A stretch of 64,000 bases of DNA from Microbacterium sp. BLY (GTDB taxonomy: Bacteria; Actinomycetota; Actinomycetes; Actinomycetales; Microbacteriaceae): contig NZ_JAGKSR010000001.1 of the NCBI RefSeq assembly GCF_017939615.1, positions 1,364,001 through 1,428,000 on the forward strand, in the 5' to 3' direction. The notes beneath the pieces were generated by a model. The model searched no databases, was not told where the DNA came from, and saw only the letters and a list, made by a program, of their open reading frames with translations. The position numbers were made by a program, and so were the translations under genes. Within the stretch, counting starts at the first letter, position 1; every line of letters begins with the position of its first letter. This document shows positions 40,909 through 50,662 of the stretch, piece by piece.

Positions 40909-41304
40909 ATGGACTTCCTCGACGAGATCGTGCTGACCGGGCTGACGGTGTTCGGACGCCATGGCGTCTACGCGCACGAGCGGGAGGAGGGGCAGGAGTT
41001 CACGGTCGACCTCCGCCTGCGCCTCTCCCTCGAACAGGCCTCGGCCTCCGACGATGTCGCCGACACCGTGCACTACGGCGAGCTGGCGGAGCGCGTGGCC
41101 GCGGTCGTCGCGGGCGAGCCGGTGAACCTCATCGAGACGCTGGCCGAGCGCATCGCCGCCGTGGCGCTCGACGATCGTCGCGTCCAGCAGGTGTCGGTGA
41201 CGGTGCACAAGCCGCACGCCCCGATCCCGCAGAACTTCGCCGACGTCGCCGTGACGGTGCACCGCACACGGGCGCCGGAGTCACTGGAGGACATCACCGC
41301 ATGA
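40909..41304 (+). CDS. folB: Dihydroneopterin aldolase
   Basis: A 131-aa enzyme that cleaves dihydroneopterin to hydroxymethyl-dihydropterin and glycolaldehyde. The family opening GLTVFGRHGVYAHERE and the pterin-binding NLIETLAERIAA are present. A TACGCT -10 box 6 nt before the ATG suggests an internal leaderless promoter in the operon. It overlaps folK by 4 bp. Confidence 0.94.
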   Translation: MDFLDEIVLTGLTVFGRHGVYAHEREEGQEFTVDLRLRLSLEQASASDDVADTVHYGELAERVAAVVAGEPVNLIETLAERIAAVALDDRRVQQVSVTVHKPHAPIPQNFADVAVTVHRTRAPESLEDITA

Positions 41305-41840
41305 GCCGCAACCTCACGCGCCCTCCGGAGGCCCCGGCACCGCGGGCCCCGCGGCCGGAGACGGTCGCGGTCGTGGCGCTTGGCGCGAACCTCGGCGACC
41401 GGGAGGAGACGATCCGGGCCGCGGCCGCGCGCCTCGCTCGGCTGCCGCTCGTGTCGGATGTGCGGCTCTCGCGGCTCTTCGAGACGGTGGCGCTGCGGCT
41501 GGACGGGCCCGACCCGGATGCGCCGGGATACGTCAACGCCGTGGCCCTCGTGACCACGCGGCTCGCCCCCGAGATCCTGCTCGGCATGCTGCACGCCATC
41601 GAGGACGAGTACGGCCGGGTCCGGGAGGAGCGCTGGGGTGACCGCACCCTCGACCTCGATCTCATCGCCTACGGCGACGTCGTCTCGGACGATCCGCGTC
41701 TCGAGCTCCCCCACCCGCGGGCGGCGGAGCGTCTCTTCGTGCTGGAGCCGTGGCTCGACGTCGATCCGGACGCGGAGCTCGCGGGGGCCGGCCGGGTCGC
41801 CGACCTGGCGGCCGGTCTGCGCGCGCGGGGCGAGGGATGA
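41301..41840 (+). CDS. folK: HPPK: 6-hydroxymethyl-dihydropterin pyrophosphokinase
   Basis: A 179-aa enzyme that transfers pyrophosphate from ATP to hydroxymethyl-dihydropterin. Motifs ALGANLGDREETI and the HPPK signature WGDRTLDLDLIAYGD are intact. An N-terminal extension of about 20 Pro-rich residues precedes the fold. Coupled to folB (ATGA) and to the next gene (ATGA). Confidence 0.94.
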   Translation: MSRNLTRPPEAPAPRAPRPETVAVVALGANLGDREETIRAAAARLARLPLVSDVRLSRLFETVALRLDGPDPDAPGYVNAVALVTTRLAPEILLGMLHAIEDEYGRVREERWGDRTLDLDLIAYGDVVSDDPRLELPHPRAAERLFVLEPWLDVDPDAELAGAGRVADLAAGLRARGEG

Positions 41841-42319
41841 AGCGCACCTCCGCCGGGCTGCTCGCGGTCCTCGCCCTCATCGGTGCGGGCGCCGGGTTCG
41901 CCCTCGACCAGATGCTCACGGCGACGGGACGCGCCACCTTCACGCCGTCGCTGCTGCTGCCCGTCCTGCTCGTGCTCATCGCCGCCGCCGCGCTCGCGGT
42001 CGCCTGGCCGGTGCGTCGGAGCGTGCGCTCCGGCGTGCGCATCGACCCGTTCCGGGCGCTGCGAGCGGCGACCCTCGCGCGGGCGTCGAGCCTGCTCGGG
42101 GCGATCATGGCGGGGTTCGGGGCGGGGCTGCTGGTCTTCCTCCTCACGCGCCCCATCGATCCCCCGATAGGGTCGACTGTGGCGATGGTGGCGCTGATCG
42201 CGAGTGCGCTCGTGCTCGTCGTCGCCGCTCTCGTCGCCGAACAGTTCTGCACCCTGCCGAAGGATCCTGATGACTCAGAACCCAGAGACCGCGCCCCTGA
42301 ACCCGGCGGAGGGCACTGA
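41837..42319 (+). CDS. DUF3180 membrane protein
   Basis: A 160-aa protein with four hydrophobic segments (for example AGLLAVLALIGAGAGFAL and STVAMVALIASALVLVVAAL). DUF3180 is always found with folK in actinobacteria; its role is unknown. The start is fixed by the ATGA overlap. The tail overlaps the next gene by about 50 bp. Confidence 0.88.
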   Translation: MKRTSAGLLAVLALIGAGAGFALDQMLTATGRATFTPSLLLPVLLVLIAAAALAVAWPVRRSVRSGVRIDPFRALRAATLARASSLLGAIMAGFGAGLLVFLLTRPIDPPIGSTVAMVALIASALVLVVAALVAEQFCTLPKDPDDSEPRDRAPEPGGGH

Positions 42320-42851
42320 CCTCGGCGCCCTCGACCAGGGCACCTACACGCGACTGCGCACGGCGCGGAACGAGGCGCGGCTGGAACTCGACGGCACCTG
42401 GCACCAGATCTCCCCGCGGTACGTCGTGTCGCAGATCGTGCAGAACGCCATCTTCCTCGCCCTCGTCGTGGCCGCCGCCGTCGTGCTCAACGTCGTGCTC
42501 GAGCAGGACTGGGTGTGGATCCCGGCCGGGGTCATCATCCTGATCACTCTCGTGACGCTGATCATCCTCCCGCGTCAGGCCAGGGCGATCGGCTACATGC
42601 TCCGCGCCGACGACATCGTGTTCCGCAAGGGCATCCTCTGGCAGCGCATGATCGCGGTGCCCTACGGGCGCATGCAGCTCGTCGACATCACGCAGGGCCC
42701 GCTCGACCGCGCCTTCGGCGTGTCCCAGCTCAAGATGGTCACGGCGGCCGCGACCACCGGCGTGCAGATCCCCGGGCTCACGCAGGCGGCGGCCGAGGCG
42801 CTCCGCGACACGCTCATCCAGGTGGCCGAGACCCGTCGGACCGGCCTGTGA
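42270..42851 (+). CDS. Bacterial PH-domain membrane protein (YdbS-like)
   Basis: A 193-aa protein with two adjacent membrane helices (about residues 55-95) and a bPH2 domain (DUF304) after them (ADDIVFRKGILWQRMIAVPY, GRMQLVDITQGPLDRAFGVS). It begins inside the end of the DUF3180 gene. The neighbouring bPH2 protein is larger; YdbS/YdbT pairs form a membrane complex of unknown function. Confidence 0.85.
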   Translation: MTQNPETAPLNPAEGTDLGALDQGTYTRLRTARNEARLELDGTWHQISPRYVVSQIVQNAIFLALVVAAAVVLNVVLEQDWVWIPAGVIILITLVTLIILPRQARAIGYMLRADDIVFRKGILWQRMIAVPYGRMQLVDITQGPLDRAFGVSQLKMVTAAATTGVQIPGLTQAAAEALRDTLIQVAETRRTGL

Positions 42852-44956
42852 GCGAGTCGCAGCTTCCCCCCGCGCCCGTGGGACAGGCACCCGCCGGCGT
42901 GCCGTCGACGAATCTCGCGGACGGCGAATGGCACCGGATGCACCCGCTGACCCCGCTGTTCAAGGGGGGCCTGGCGCTCATCATCGTCGGCGGCATCGTG
43001 ATCGCGAACATGCGCGATCGTCTGATCGCCTGGCTGGTCGGACAGTTCGCGCCCGAGGAGGCGCACTACGACGAGTACGCCGGCGGCGACCCCGTGGACT
43101 GGGTTCTCGCCAACAATCTCGCCCTCATCGCGTTGCTCGGTGTGCTCGGTCTCGTCGCGGTTCTCGTGGCGATCTTCTGGTTCGTCTGGCGCTTCCAGCA
43201 GTTCCGGATCACCGGCGACCACGTCGAGGTGCGCAAGGGCATCATCTTCCGCTCGCACCGCCGCGCGCCGCTCGATCGCGTGCAGGGCGTGAACCTCACC
43301 CGTCCGTTCCCCGCACGCATCATCGGGCTCGCGAAGCTCGAGGTCGTCGGTGCCGGCACCGACGCGAACGTCGCCCTCGAATACCTGGCGACGGCCCGCG
43401 CGGAGGGCGTCCGCGCCGAGATCCTCCGGCTCGCCTCCGGTGCGCGCGCCGCCCGGCACGCCGCACTCAACCCGGGCGCGCCCGGGGTACCCGCAGCGCC
43501 GAACCCGTCCGCCCCCACGTCCACCAGGGCGCAGCTCGTGGGCTCGATGAACGAGGGCGTCAACGGACTGCTCGCGGGCGTCGACCTGCAGGACGTGGTC
43601 CCGGAGAGCGTGGTCAAGATTCCCGCCGGGCGCCTGATCGGATCGCAGATCATCTCCGGGCTGCTCTGGCTGGTGTTCTTCGGCGTGATCTTCGCGATCG
43701 CGCTCGGCAGCACCCTCATCGGCATCCTCGTCGACGGAGACCCGGACGGCGGCATCGTGCTCCTCGGCATCGGTCTGGGCATGGGAGTGCCGATGATCAT
43801 CGCGGTGGTCGGCATCACCTGGGCGCAGATCTCGAAGTCGCTCCGCTACTCGATCGCGCCGACGCCCGACGGCGTCCGCATCACCTACGGTCTGCTCACC
43901 ACCGTCACCGAGACCCTTCCGCCGGGGCGCATCTTCGCAGTCGAGGTGTCGCAGTCGCTGCTGTGGCGGCCGTTCGGCTGGTGGACCATCAAGATCAACC
44001 GCATGAGCGGCAAGAGTGCCGCGCAGCAGTCGTCGGGCAGCGGCCAGCAGTTCAACGTCGTGCTGCCCGTGGGCAAGCGTGCCGATGTCGAGCGCGTGCT
44101 CGCGCTGGTGCTGCCGGATGTCCCGGCCGAGAGCATCCCGGCGCTGTGGGAACAGGGCGTCGTCGGTCCCACCGACGCCGACCCGTACCGGACGATGCCG
44201 CGTCGGGCATGGTGGCGACGGCCGTTCTCCTGGAAGCGGCACGGGTACACGGTGACTGCGGACGGCCTGCTGCTGCGTCGGGGCATCGTCTGGCGCAAGC
44301 TCGCGGTCTTCCCGCTCGCGCGTCTGCAGGGTGTGTCGCTCAGCCAGGGTCCGATCGACCGCCTGCAGCGGGTCTCCGGCGCGCAGGTGCATTCGGTGCC
44401 CGGGCCCATCACGGGGTACCTGGCGGGTCTCGAACGTGCCGACGCGCTGTCACTCCTCAATGACGTCACCGCCGCCGCCGCGGAGGCCGCGTCGCGAGAC
44501 CGCACTCACCGCTGGAGCGAGCACGCGGCCGTCGACGTCGTTGCCCCTCCGGCTCCTCCGGCTCCTCCCGTGTTCGGCGGTCCGGTTTCCGCGCCCGTCG
44601 CGCCGCCCGTCCCTCCGGCCGCTGCTCCGCCGGCTCCGCCCACGGGGCCCGCCGCACGGCTCGCTCCACCGGTGTTCGGGCGACCGGCGCCCGCGCCGGT
44701 CGCGCCGCCCTCGGCGCCGCCAGCGCCACCGCCGGCCTCGCCGGTCACGCCTCCTCCGGTGACCCCGCCTCCCGTTCCTCCGGTGACGCCACCCCCGGTC
44801 GCGCCACCCCCGGTCGCGCCGCCGCCGGTTCCGCCGGTGACGCCGCCGGTCGTGCCCCCGCCGGCTCCTCGGACGGCGGCTCCCGCGGCGCCCCCTGCTC
44901 CGCCCGCGGGCCCGCCTGCGTCGGCGGAGCGACCCGAAGGGCCGAGCGAGCAGTGA
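42848..44956 (+). CDS. Bacterial PH-domain membrane protein (YdbT-like) with a long Pro-rich tail
   Basis: A 702-aa membrane protein with repeated bPH2 units: VEVRKGIIFRSHRRAPLDRV, a middle copy around VRITYGLLTTVTETLPPGRI, and a third at GLLLRRGIVWRKLAVFPLAR, each between paired helices. Residues from about 558 onward are a 145-residue proline/alanine tail, containing PPVFGGPVSAPVAPP and a PPVFGRPAPAPVAPP echo, that is absent in the Bacillus-type proteins. A mycobacterial protein at the same position (Rv3604c) is also Pro/Ala-rich. The GTGA overlap with the PH gene couples them. Confidence 0.83.
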   Translation: MSESQLPPAPVGQAPAGVPSTNLADGEWHRMHPLTPLFKGGLALIIVGGIVIANMRDRLIAWLVGQFAPEEAHYDEYAGGDPVDWVLANNLALIALLGVLGLVAVLVAIFWFVWRFQQFRITGDHVEVRKGIIFRSHRRAPLDRVQGVNLTRPFPARIIGLAKLEVVGAGTDANVALEYLATARAEGVRAEILRLASGARAARHAALNPGAPGVPAAPNPSAPTSTRAQLVGSMNEGVNGLLAGVDLQDVVPESVVKIPAGRLIGSQIISGLLWLVFFGVIFAIALGSTLIGILVDGDPDGGIVLLGIGLGMGVPMIIAVVGITWAQISKSLRYSIAPTPDGVRITYGLLTTVTETLPPGRIFAVEVSQSLLWRPFGWWTIKINRMSGKSAAQQSSGSGQQFNVVLPVGKRADVERVLALVLPDVPAESIPALWEQGVVGPTDADPYRTMPRRAWWRRPFSWKRHGYTVTADGLLLRRGIVWRKLAVFPLARLQGVSLSQGPIDRLQRVSGAQVHSVPGPITGYLAGLERADALSLLNDVTAAAAEAASRDRTHRWSEHAAVDVVAPPAPPAPPVFGGPVSAPVAPPVPPAAAPPAPPTGPAARLAPPVFGRPAPAPVAPPSAPPAPPPASPVTPPPVTPPPVPPVTPPPVAPPPVAPPPVPPVTPPVVPPPAPRTAAPAAPPAPPAGPPASAERPEGPSEQ

Positions 44957-45651
44957 CGGTGGCGCGCGACGGCCGGCTCGGCATCGGCATCGTCGGAGCC
45001 GGCCGTGTGGGTCCCGTCCTGGGGGCGGCGCTGGCGGGAGCAGGACACGCGGTCGTCGGGATCACCTCGGGTTCGGACGACGAACGCGCGTCCGCGGTGC
45101 TCCCGGGTGTGCCGGTGCTCGACACCCAGGAGGTGGTGCGGCGGGCGGAGCTGGTGATCCTCGCCGTCCCGTCCGATCAGCTCGCCTCGTTGGTCGCCGG
45201 CATCGCCGAGGTCGGCGGGTGGCAGATCGGGCAGCTCGTCCTGCACACCGACCCCGCCCAGGGGATCGAGGTGCTGCGGCCGGCGGCGGAACGGGGTGCC
45301 ATCCCGCTGGCGGTCCATCCGGCGATCACGTTCACGGGCACCTCGATCGATCTGCGGCAGCTGCAGGCGGGCTTCGCCGCGGTCACCGCTCCCGCCGCGG
45401 TGCTGCCCATCGCGCAGGCGCTGGCCGTGGAGATGGGCTGCGAGCCGGTCGTCATCGCCGAGACGGATCGTGCGGCCTATGCCGATGCGATCGCGACGGC
45501 CACGGAGTTCTCCCGCTCGATCATCGGGCAGTCCACGTCGCGGCTCCGCGACATCGGTGTCGAGAACCCGGGGGGATTCCTCTCCGCCCTCGTGCAGTCG
45601 ACGGTGGAGCGGGCGTTGCGTGACGCGTCCGATCCTCCTCCGCTGATCTGA
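44953..45651 (+). CDS. Rossmann-like DUF2520 protein
   Basis: A 232-aa protein with an N-terminal NAD(P)-binding fold (GIGIVGAGRVGPVLGAALAG) and a C-terminal DUF2520 helical domain, similar to short-chain reductase and 6-phosphogluconate dehydrogenase-like folds. It is thought to act on an acyl or pantothenate-related substrate because panC usually follows it, but no such gene is here. The GTGA overlap links it to the PH proteins. Confidence 0.85.
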   Translation: MTVARDGRLGIGIVGAGRVGPVLGAALAGAGHAVVGITSGSDDERASAVLPGVPVLDTQEVVRRAELVILAVPSDQLASLVAGIAEVGGWQIGQLVLHTDPAQGIEVLRPAAERGAIPLAVHPAITFTGTSIDLRQLQAGFAAVTAPAAVLPIAQALAVEMGCEPVVIAETDRAAYADAIATATEFSRSIIGQSTSRLRDIGVENPGGFLSALVQSTVERALRDASDPPPLI

Positions 45652-45674
45652 CCCGGGGGAGGTCCGGCCGCGGA

Positions 45675-47519
45675 TCAGCGCCCGCCGGAGAATCCGCCTC
45701 CGCCGCCCCCGCCGGAGAACCCTCCGCCGAAGGACCCACCCGTGCTGGACGAGGTCCCCGTGGACGGAGCCGAGTACGTCGCCGCCGCCGTGGACGAGCT
45801 CATGAAGGCCACGAGGGTGGCGCGGAGTGCGAAGGATCCGGGGTCACCGATCCAGTCCGGGCCGTGCGCCGCCCGCGTGTAGGCGTTCTCGAGCACGCGA
45901 CCCCACTCGTCCTCCATGCCGAACAGCATCGCGTAGGGGAGCAGGCGTTCGTAGACGTGGATGACGTCGGCACCGTCGACGGCACGGCGTTCGGCTCCCG
46001 TATAGGACTGGAGCATCTGCAGGCGGTCCTCTTCGGCGACGCGGATGAACTCGCGCACTCCTTCCAGGTACTCGAAGGCCTTCGCCCCTTCCGGCGTGAG
46101 GACCGTGTGCCGGGAGAAGGTGAAGAAGCTCGAGACGAGGACGAGCAGCGTGCCGATCGAGATGGCGAGGAGCCCGGGGCCCGCCGCGAGGCGTCCGGAG
46201 GCGACGGCGCCCACGGCCACGATGAGGCCGACGCCGGCGACGGCGATCGCGACCCCCTGGAGGATCATCGCGGCGCGGTTGCGGGCCTTCGTGGTGAGTC
46301 CGCGTCGGCGGGCCTCCTTCTCGCCCTTCGCCGTGAGCGCGGTCATCCGGGCGGCGAACTTCTCGCTGGCGGTCGGCAGATCCACGACACCGTCGGCGGT
46401 GGCGCCCGCGAACAGGGCCGACAGGGCGGCCTCGTCGAGCGGGCTGGGCGGCGTCCCCTGCGGATTCCGACGCAGTCGCGGCGCTTCCGCCGACGCCCCC
46501 TCCTCGATCCGCATTGCGCCGCGCACGGCGAGGTGCACGATCTCTGCGGGCACGACGTTCTTCGCCCCCGGGATGAGGGCGGCGGCGAGCAGCGGCGGCT
46601 GGTCGTCGGGCACGTCGTACTGCGCCACGATGATGCCGGTGGCACGGCGGCTGCGGCGGGTGGCGGCCACCGCCGCTGCCCAACCGGCCGCGGAGAGACC
46701 GACGGCGCCGACCGCTGCGGCGACCGGACCGACGTCGGCGATCGGGTTCGGCGTCCGGGCGGCGGGCTGGGTGACGGTGCCCGGGTCGAAGCCGATGGCG
46801 ACGGTCACGCCGTCCCCCGCGGAGAGCGCGGCGGATTCCACGCGGAACGCTGTGTCGTCGCCGTCCGAGAGCGGTCCCTCGAGGTCGCAGGGATCGGTCG
46901 CGCCCGACGGCCCGGTGTAGCACTTCGTCGCCCCGGTGAGGTGGGCGCTCAGCGCGGCGTCGAAGCGGATGTCGGCGTGGAACGCCTCGATCGGCTGAGT
47001 GCTGTCGAGCGGGAGGAGGTCCCAGTAGAACTCGTCGGCCGAACGGGAACCGGTCGCGTCGGGCGCGCTGCCCACGATGACGTCGCTCATCTCGTATTCG
47101 ATGACGTAGGTCGTGAGGCCGCGGACGAAGTCGTCGTCGCCGGTGAGGACGAAGAGCGTGCCGTCGTCCTCGTCCGTCTCGTATGGGACGGCGGCGCCGT
47201 TCTCATCGGTGACCGCGAGCACGCGCGTGTCGATCCCCGCTCCCTTGTAGGTGGTCGCCAGGCCGCGCACGATCCCCCGGTTCTGGTCGGCGTCGGGGAA
47301 CCGGGCGACGAGGGTCTCGGTCACGTGCATGCGCGCCCGCCCTTCGTCGTCGAGGCCGACGTCGTAGACCGCGTCCCATGTGGCATACGAGAAGTCGTCG
47401 ACGTCGGCGGCCGCCGCAGCGATCGGACGCTCGGCGGCGTGTGCCCCTCCCGGCAGGAGGACGGCGAAGAGAGTGACGGCGAGGACGGCGCTCGCTCGGA
47501 TGATCCGGGTGGGGGCCAT
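45675..47519 (-). CDS. DUF2207 family membrane protein
   Basis: A 614-aa protein with a signal peptide (RIIRASAVLAVTLFAVLLPG), an extracytoplasmic DUF2207 domain (about residues 35-290), then membrane helices (about 265-290, 410-450) and a cytoplasmic region. The C-terminus is a Gly/Ser-rich tail (GGSFGGGFSGGGGGGGFSGGR), typical of the family. Function unknown. It is convergent with DUF2520 (23 bp) and divergent from lysS, so it breaks the usual operon between those two. Confidence 0.85.
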   Translation of the reverse strand: MAPTRIIRASAVLAVTLFAVLLPGGAHAAERPIAAAAADVDDFSYATWDAVYDVGLDDEGRARMHVTETLVARFPDADQNRGIVRGLATTYKGAGIDTRVLAVTDENGAAVPYETDEDDGTLFVLTGDDDFVRGLTTYVIEYEMSDVIVGSAPDATGSRSADEFYWDLLPLDSTQPIEAFHADIRFDAALSAHLTGATKCYTGPSGATDPCDLEGPLSDGDDTAFRVESAALSAGDGVTVAIGFDPGTVTQPAARTPNPIADVGPVAAAVGAVGLSAAGWAAAVAATRRSRRATGIIVAQYDVPDDQPPLLAAALIPGAKNVVPAEIVHLAVRGAMRIEEGASAEAPRLRRNPQGTPPSPLDEAALSALFAGATADGVVDLPTASEKFAARMTALTAKGEKEARRRGLTTKARNRAAMILQGVAIAVAGVGLIVAVGAVASGRLAAGPGLLAISIGTLLVLVSSFFTFSRHTVLTPEGAKAFEYLEGVREFIRVAEEDRLQMLQSYTGAERRAVDGADVIHVYERLLPYAMLFGMEDEWGRVLENAYTRAAHGPDWIGDPGSFALRATLVAFMSSSTAAATYSAPSTGTSSSTGGSFGGGFSGGGGGGGFSGGR

Positions 47520-47608
47520 GCCTCGAGGCTACCGACGCCGGCGCGGAAGCGAGAACCGGCGGCGCCCGTCGTGCGGCGACCCGGCCGGAGGTGCCCGCCC
47601 CATCTCGG

Positions 47609-47614
47609 TAAACT
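47609..47614 (+). promoter_or_regulatory. -10 box TAAACT for lysS
   Basis: Lies 27 nt before the lysS ATG, with AAGGAG at 47628 as its ribosome-binding site, so lysS has a short leader, unlike many neighbours. Confidence 0.4.
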
Positions 47615-47641
47615 GGATCCGACTTCCAAGGAGCCCCGCAC

Positions 47642-49174
47642 ATGACTGACGCGCCCGCCGCGCCCGAAACGGCCTCGGCCGCCTCTTCCCCCGAAGAGGA
47701 CATCCACGAGCAGAAGGCCGTTCGCCTCGCCAAGCGCGAGCGTCTGATCGAGAAGCGCGCGGACGCCGGCGGCGGCGCCTTCCCCGTCGCTGTTCCCGTG
47801 ACGCACACGATCCCCGCTCTGCGCGCGGAGTACGGAGACCTCGAGGCCGGAGCCGAGACCGGCGTGATCGTCGGCGTGGCCGGTCGTGTGGTGTTCAGCC
47901 GCAACACCGGCAAGCTCTGCTTCGCCACGCTGCAGGCCGGCGACGGCTCGCGGATCCAGGCGATGATCTCGCTCGCCAACGTGGGGGAGGAGTCGCTGGC
48001 GGACTGGAAGGAGTACGTCGACCTGGGTGACCACGTCTTCGTGCACGGCGAGGTCATCTCCAGCCGCCGCGGGGAACTGTCGATCATGGCGGACGACTGG
48101 GCCATCGCGTCCAAGGCGATCCTCCCGCTGCCCAACGCGTACGCCGAGCTCAGCGAAGAGGGCCGCGTCCGCAGCCGATACCTCGACCTCATCGTGCGTG
48201 AGCAGGCCCGCACGACCGTCCGTGCCCGCGCCGCGGTGAACGCGAGCCTGCGGGCGACCTTCGCCAGCCACGGATACCTCGAGGTGGAGACGCCCATGCT
48301 GCAGGTGCAGCACGGCGGCGCCTCGGCCCGCCCCTTCGTCACCCACTCCAACGCGTTCGACACCGAGCTCTACCTCCGCATCGCCCCGGAGCTGTACCTC
48401 AAGCGTGCGGTCGTCGGGGGCATCGAGCGCGTGTTCGAGATCAACCGGAACTTCCGCAACGAGGGAGCGGATTCGACGCACAGCCCCGAGTTCGCGATGC
48501 TCGAGGCCTATCAGGCCTACGGTGACTACAACCAGATGGCGGCGCTGACGCAGGAGCTCGTGCAGCAGGCGGCGATCGCGGTCGCCGGCTCGACCACCGT
48601 GACCTGGGCCGACGGCACCGAATACGACCTGGGCGGTGAGTGGGACCGGATCTCGATGTACGAGTCGCTCTCGGCCGCGGCGGGCCGGACCGTCACGCCG
48701 GAGGACTCCGTCGAGGACCTCATCGCGTTCGCCGAGGCGAACGGCGTGGACGTGCCGCCCCAGGCCACCCACGGCAAGCTCGTCGAGGAGCTCTGGGAGC
48801 ACTTCGTGAAGGGCGACCTCGTGCGCCCGACCTTCGTCATGGACTTCCCCGTCGACACCTCGCCGCTCGTCCGTGAGCACCGCTCCATCGAGGGCGTCGT
48901 GGAGAAGTGGGATCTCTACATCCGCGGGTTCGAGCTGGCGACGGGCTACTCCGAGCTCGTGGACCCGGTGATCCAGCGGGAGCGCTTCGTGGAGCAGGCG
49001 AAGCTCGCCGCCCGCGGTGACGTCGAGGCGATGCCGATCGATGAGGAGTTCCTGCGTGCCCTCGAGCACGGCATGCCGCCGTCCGGTGGGATGGGCATGG
49101 GGATCGATCGCCTGCTCATGGCGATCACGGGGCTCGGCATCCGCGAGACCATCCTCTTCCCGCTCGTCAAGTAG
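47642..49174 (+). CDS. lysS: Lysyl-tRNA synthetase (class II)
   Basis: A 510-aa enzyme charging tRNA-Lys. An N-terminal OB-fold anticodon-binding domain at about residues 70-180 precedes the class II catalytic core with motif 2 [20 protein letters not shown] and motif 3 [13 protein letters not shown]. Full length. AAGGAG 8 nt before the ATG. Confidence 0.97.
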   Translation: MTDAPAAPETASAASSPEEDIHEQKAVRLAKRERLIEKRADAGGGAFPVAVPVTHTIPALRAEYGDLEAGAETGVIVGVAGRVVFSRNTGKLCFATLQAGDGSRIQAMISLANVGEESLADWKEYVDLGDHVFVHGEVISSRRGELSIMADDWAIASKAILPLPNAYAELSEEGRVRSRYLDLIVREQARTTVRARAAVNASLRATFASHGYLEVETPMLQVQHGGASARPFVTHSNAFDTELYLRIAPELYLKRAVVGGIERVFEINRNFRNEGADSTHSPEFAMLEAYQAYGDYNQMAALTQELVQQAAIAVAGSTTVTWADGTEYDLGGEWDRISMYESLSAAAGRTVTPEDSVEDLIAFAEANGVDVPPQATHGKLVEELWEHFVKGDLVRPTFVMDFPVDTSPLVREHRSIEGVVEKWDLYIRGFELATGYSELVDPVIQRERFVEQAKLAARGDVEAMPIDEEFLRALEHGMPPSGGMGMGIDRLLMAITGLGIRETILFPLVK

Positions 49175-49182
49175 CAGCGCGG

Positions 49183-50292
49183 TCATTCGCTCCGCCGCCC
49201 CCGGAACGCCCATTCTGGGAGGACCGCGCCGGAGATCAGGGTGTCGAGCAGCAGCGCGAGGCTGTAGGAGGGGTCGATCTCGCGCGCGAGGTCGAGATAA
49301 CGGCCGGCATGGGTGGCGCGGCCGAGAGCCCAGGACAGCCAGGCGGCGACCGTGAGGGGGCCGGGACGCGCCGCCCGCGGTGCGCGCGCGGCGGCATGCC
49401 GGACGGCGAGCAGCGCGGCACGCAGTCGGTCGCCGTCCGGTGCCGCGCCGCGACCCAGGAACACGTGCGCGATGTCGTCGGGCACCCGCGCGCCCTCGGT
49501 GGCGAAGGCGAGTTGGGCCTCCATGGTCCGGATGCCCCGGCGATGGTCGGTGGCCCATTGCGCGATCGCGGTGTCGCGCACCGGCGGACGGCCGAGGCAC
49601 CAGACCAGCGCCGCGACGGCCACGGCCGGCAGGGAATCCGGCGCGTCGAGCACCGACTCGAGGAACGCCGGGATGTCCTCCATCAGGACGGATGCCGCGA
49701 TGACCTGCGGGTCGTGGGAGCGGGACGCGGACCTTCCGCCGAGCGCGCCGTCGAGACCCCGGAGCACGCGCGCGACCTGACGGCTCTCGCCCGCGGGCGC
49801 GGAGGGGAGCCCCGCGCCGGAGAGCTGATCGCCGGAGACGTCGCCGAGCGCGGTCGCCCCGGGTGGGGGGACGATCTCCGACAGTGAGTGCAGCACCGGC
49901 TCGGTGTCGTCGTAGCGGCCCCAACCGTCCGGCGTCACGCACAGCGCCTCGATCACCCGCAGCCCGGCCCCCTCGGCGCAGGCGAGCAGGGTGTCCACGG
50001 TGACGGCCTGCGGAAGGACGACGCCGTCGGGCGTGTGCTGCGGGTGCTCGTCGGTGTACACGACGACGGCCAGCGCGTCGGTCGCGGGGACGCGGACCAC
50101 CAGCTCGACGGCGGCCGCGGCGTAGCGCGTCAGCGGGAGCGCGGCGTCCGGGAGATCGAGGCGCATCGCGCCGTCGCTGCGGGTGCCGCGGAAGGGGAGC
50201 AGGGCGATGCTCTCGCGCGGCGTGAAGCCGGCGAGAGCGGGCACGATGCCGAGGAACTGGGCGGAGTCGGAGGCGCGGAGCACGGTTGTCAT
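49183..50292 (-). CDS. DUF4192 family protein
   Basis: A 369-aa soluble protein of the actinobacterial DUF4192 family, with the opening RASDSAQFLGIVPALAGFTP and a helical C-terminal half. Function unknown. The ATG at 50292 is leaderless-looking: the minus-strand sequence just upstream has no Shine-Dalgarno. Convergent with lysS. Confidence 0.83.
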   Translation of the reverse strand: MTTVLRASDSAQFLGIVPALAGFTPRESIALLPFRGTRSDGAMRLDLPDAALPLTRYAAAAVELVVRVPATDALAVVVYTDEHPQHTPDGVVLPQAVTVDTLLACAEGAGLRVIEALCVTPDGWGRYDDTEPVLHSLSEIVPPPGATALGDVSGDQLSGAGLPSAPAGESRQVARVLRGLDGALGGRSASRSHDPQVIAASVLMEDIPAFLESVLDAPDSLPAVAVAALVWCLGRPPVRDTAIAQWATDHRRGIRTMEAQLAFATEGARVPDDIAHVFLGRGAAPDGDRLRAALLAVRHAAARAPRAARPGPLTVAAWLSWALGRATHAGRYLDLAREIDPSYSLALLLDTLISGAVLPEWAFRGRRSE

Positions 50293-50404
50293 GAGGAGAG
50301 GGTCGCGCGCCGCGGTGGTTCGCCACCCGCTTGAGGAGCGATGTGGACGAGAATCCTGGGAAGCGTCGCCTGTGCACGATGAGTCGCTCGCGTACGATGG
50401 ATGC

Positions 50405-50578
50405 ATGGACAACTTCTGGCTCGCCGCGGCATGGTCGCTCCTGCCGACGGTCGGCGTCAGCATCGTCTTCTTCGTCGTGCTCCGCGGCATCCTCCGGTTC
50501 GACCGCACGGAGCGCAAGGTCCACGCGCAGATCGAGGCCGAGGAGCGCGCCGCGCGCGGCCTGCCTCCGCGGGCCTGA
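50405..50578 (+). CDS. Small single-helix membrane protein
   Basis: A 57-aa protein: one hydrophobic helix at about residues 5-28 (FWLAAAWSLLPTVGVSIVFF) and a charged cytoplasmic tail (RFDRTERKVHAQIEAEERAAR). The ATG is 6 nt after a TACGAT -10 box, supporting a leaderless start. Its role is unknown; it sits between DUF4192 and cardiolipin synthase. Confidence 0.75.
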   Translation: MDNFWLAAAWSLLPTVGVSIVFFVVLRGILRFDRTERKVHAQIEAEERAARGLPPRA

Positions 50579-50662
50579 GTCCGACCCATCCGCTACTGTG
50601 AAGCAAGCGCCGGCTGCGGTGCGCCCCAGGGTGATCATCCCTGGCGTGGGTGAGGGGGCGTG

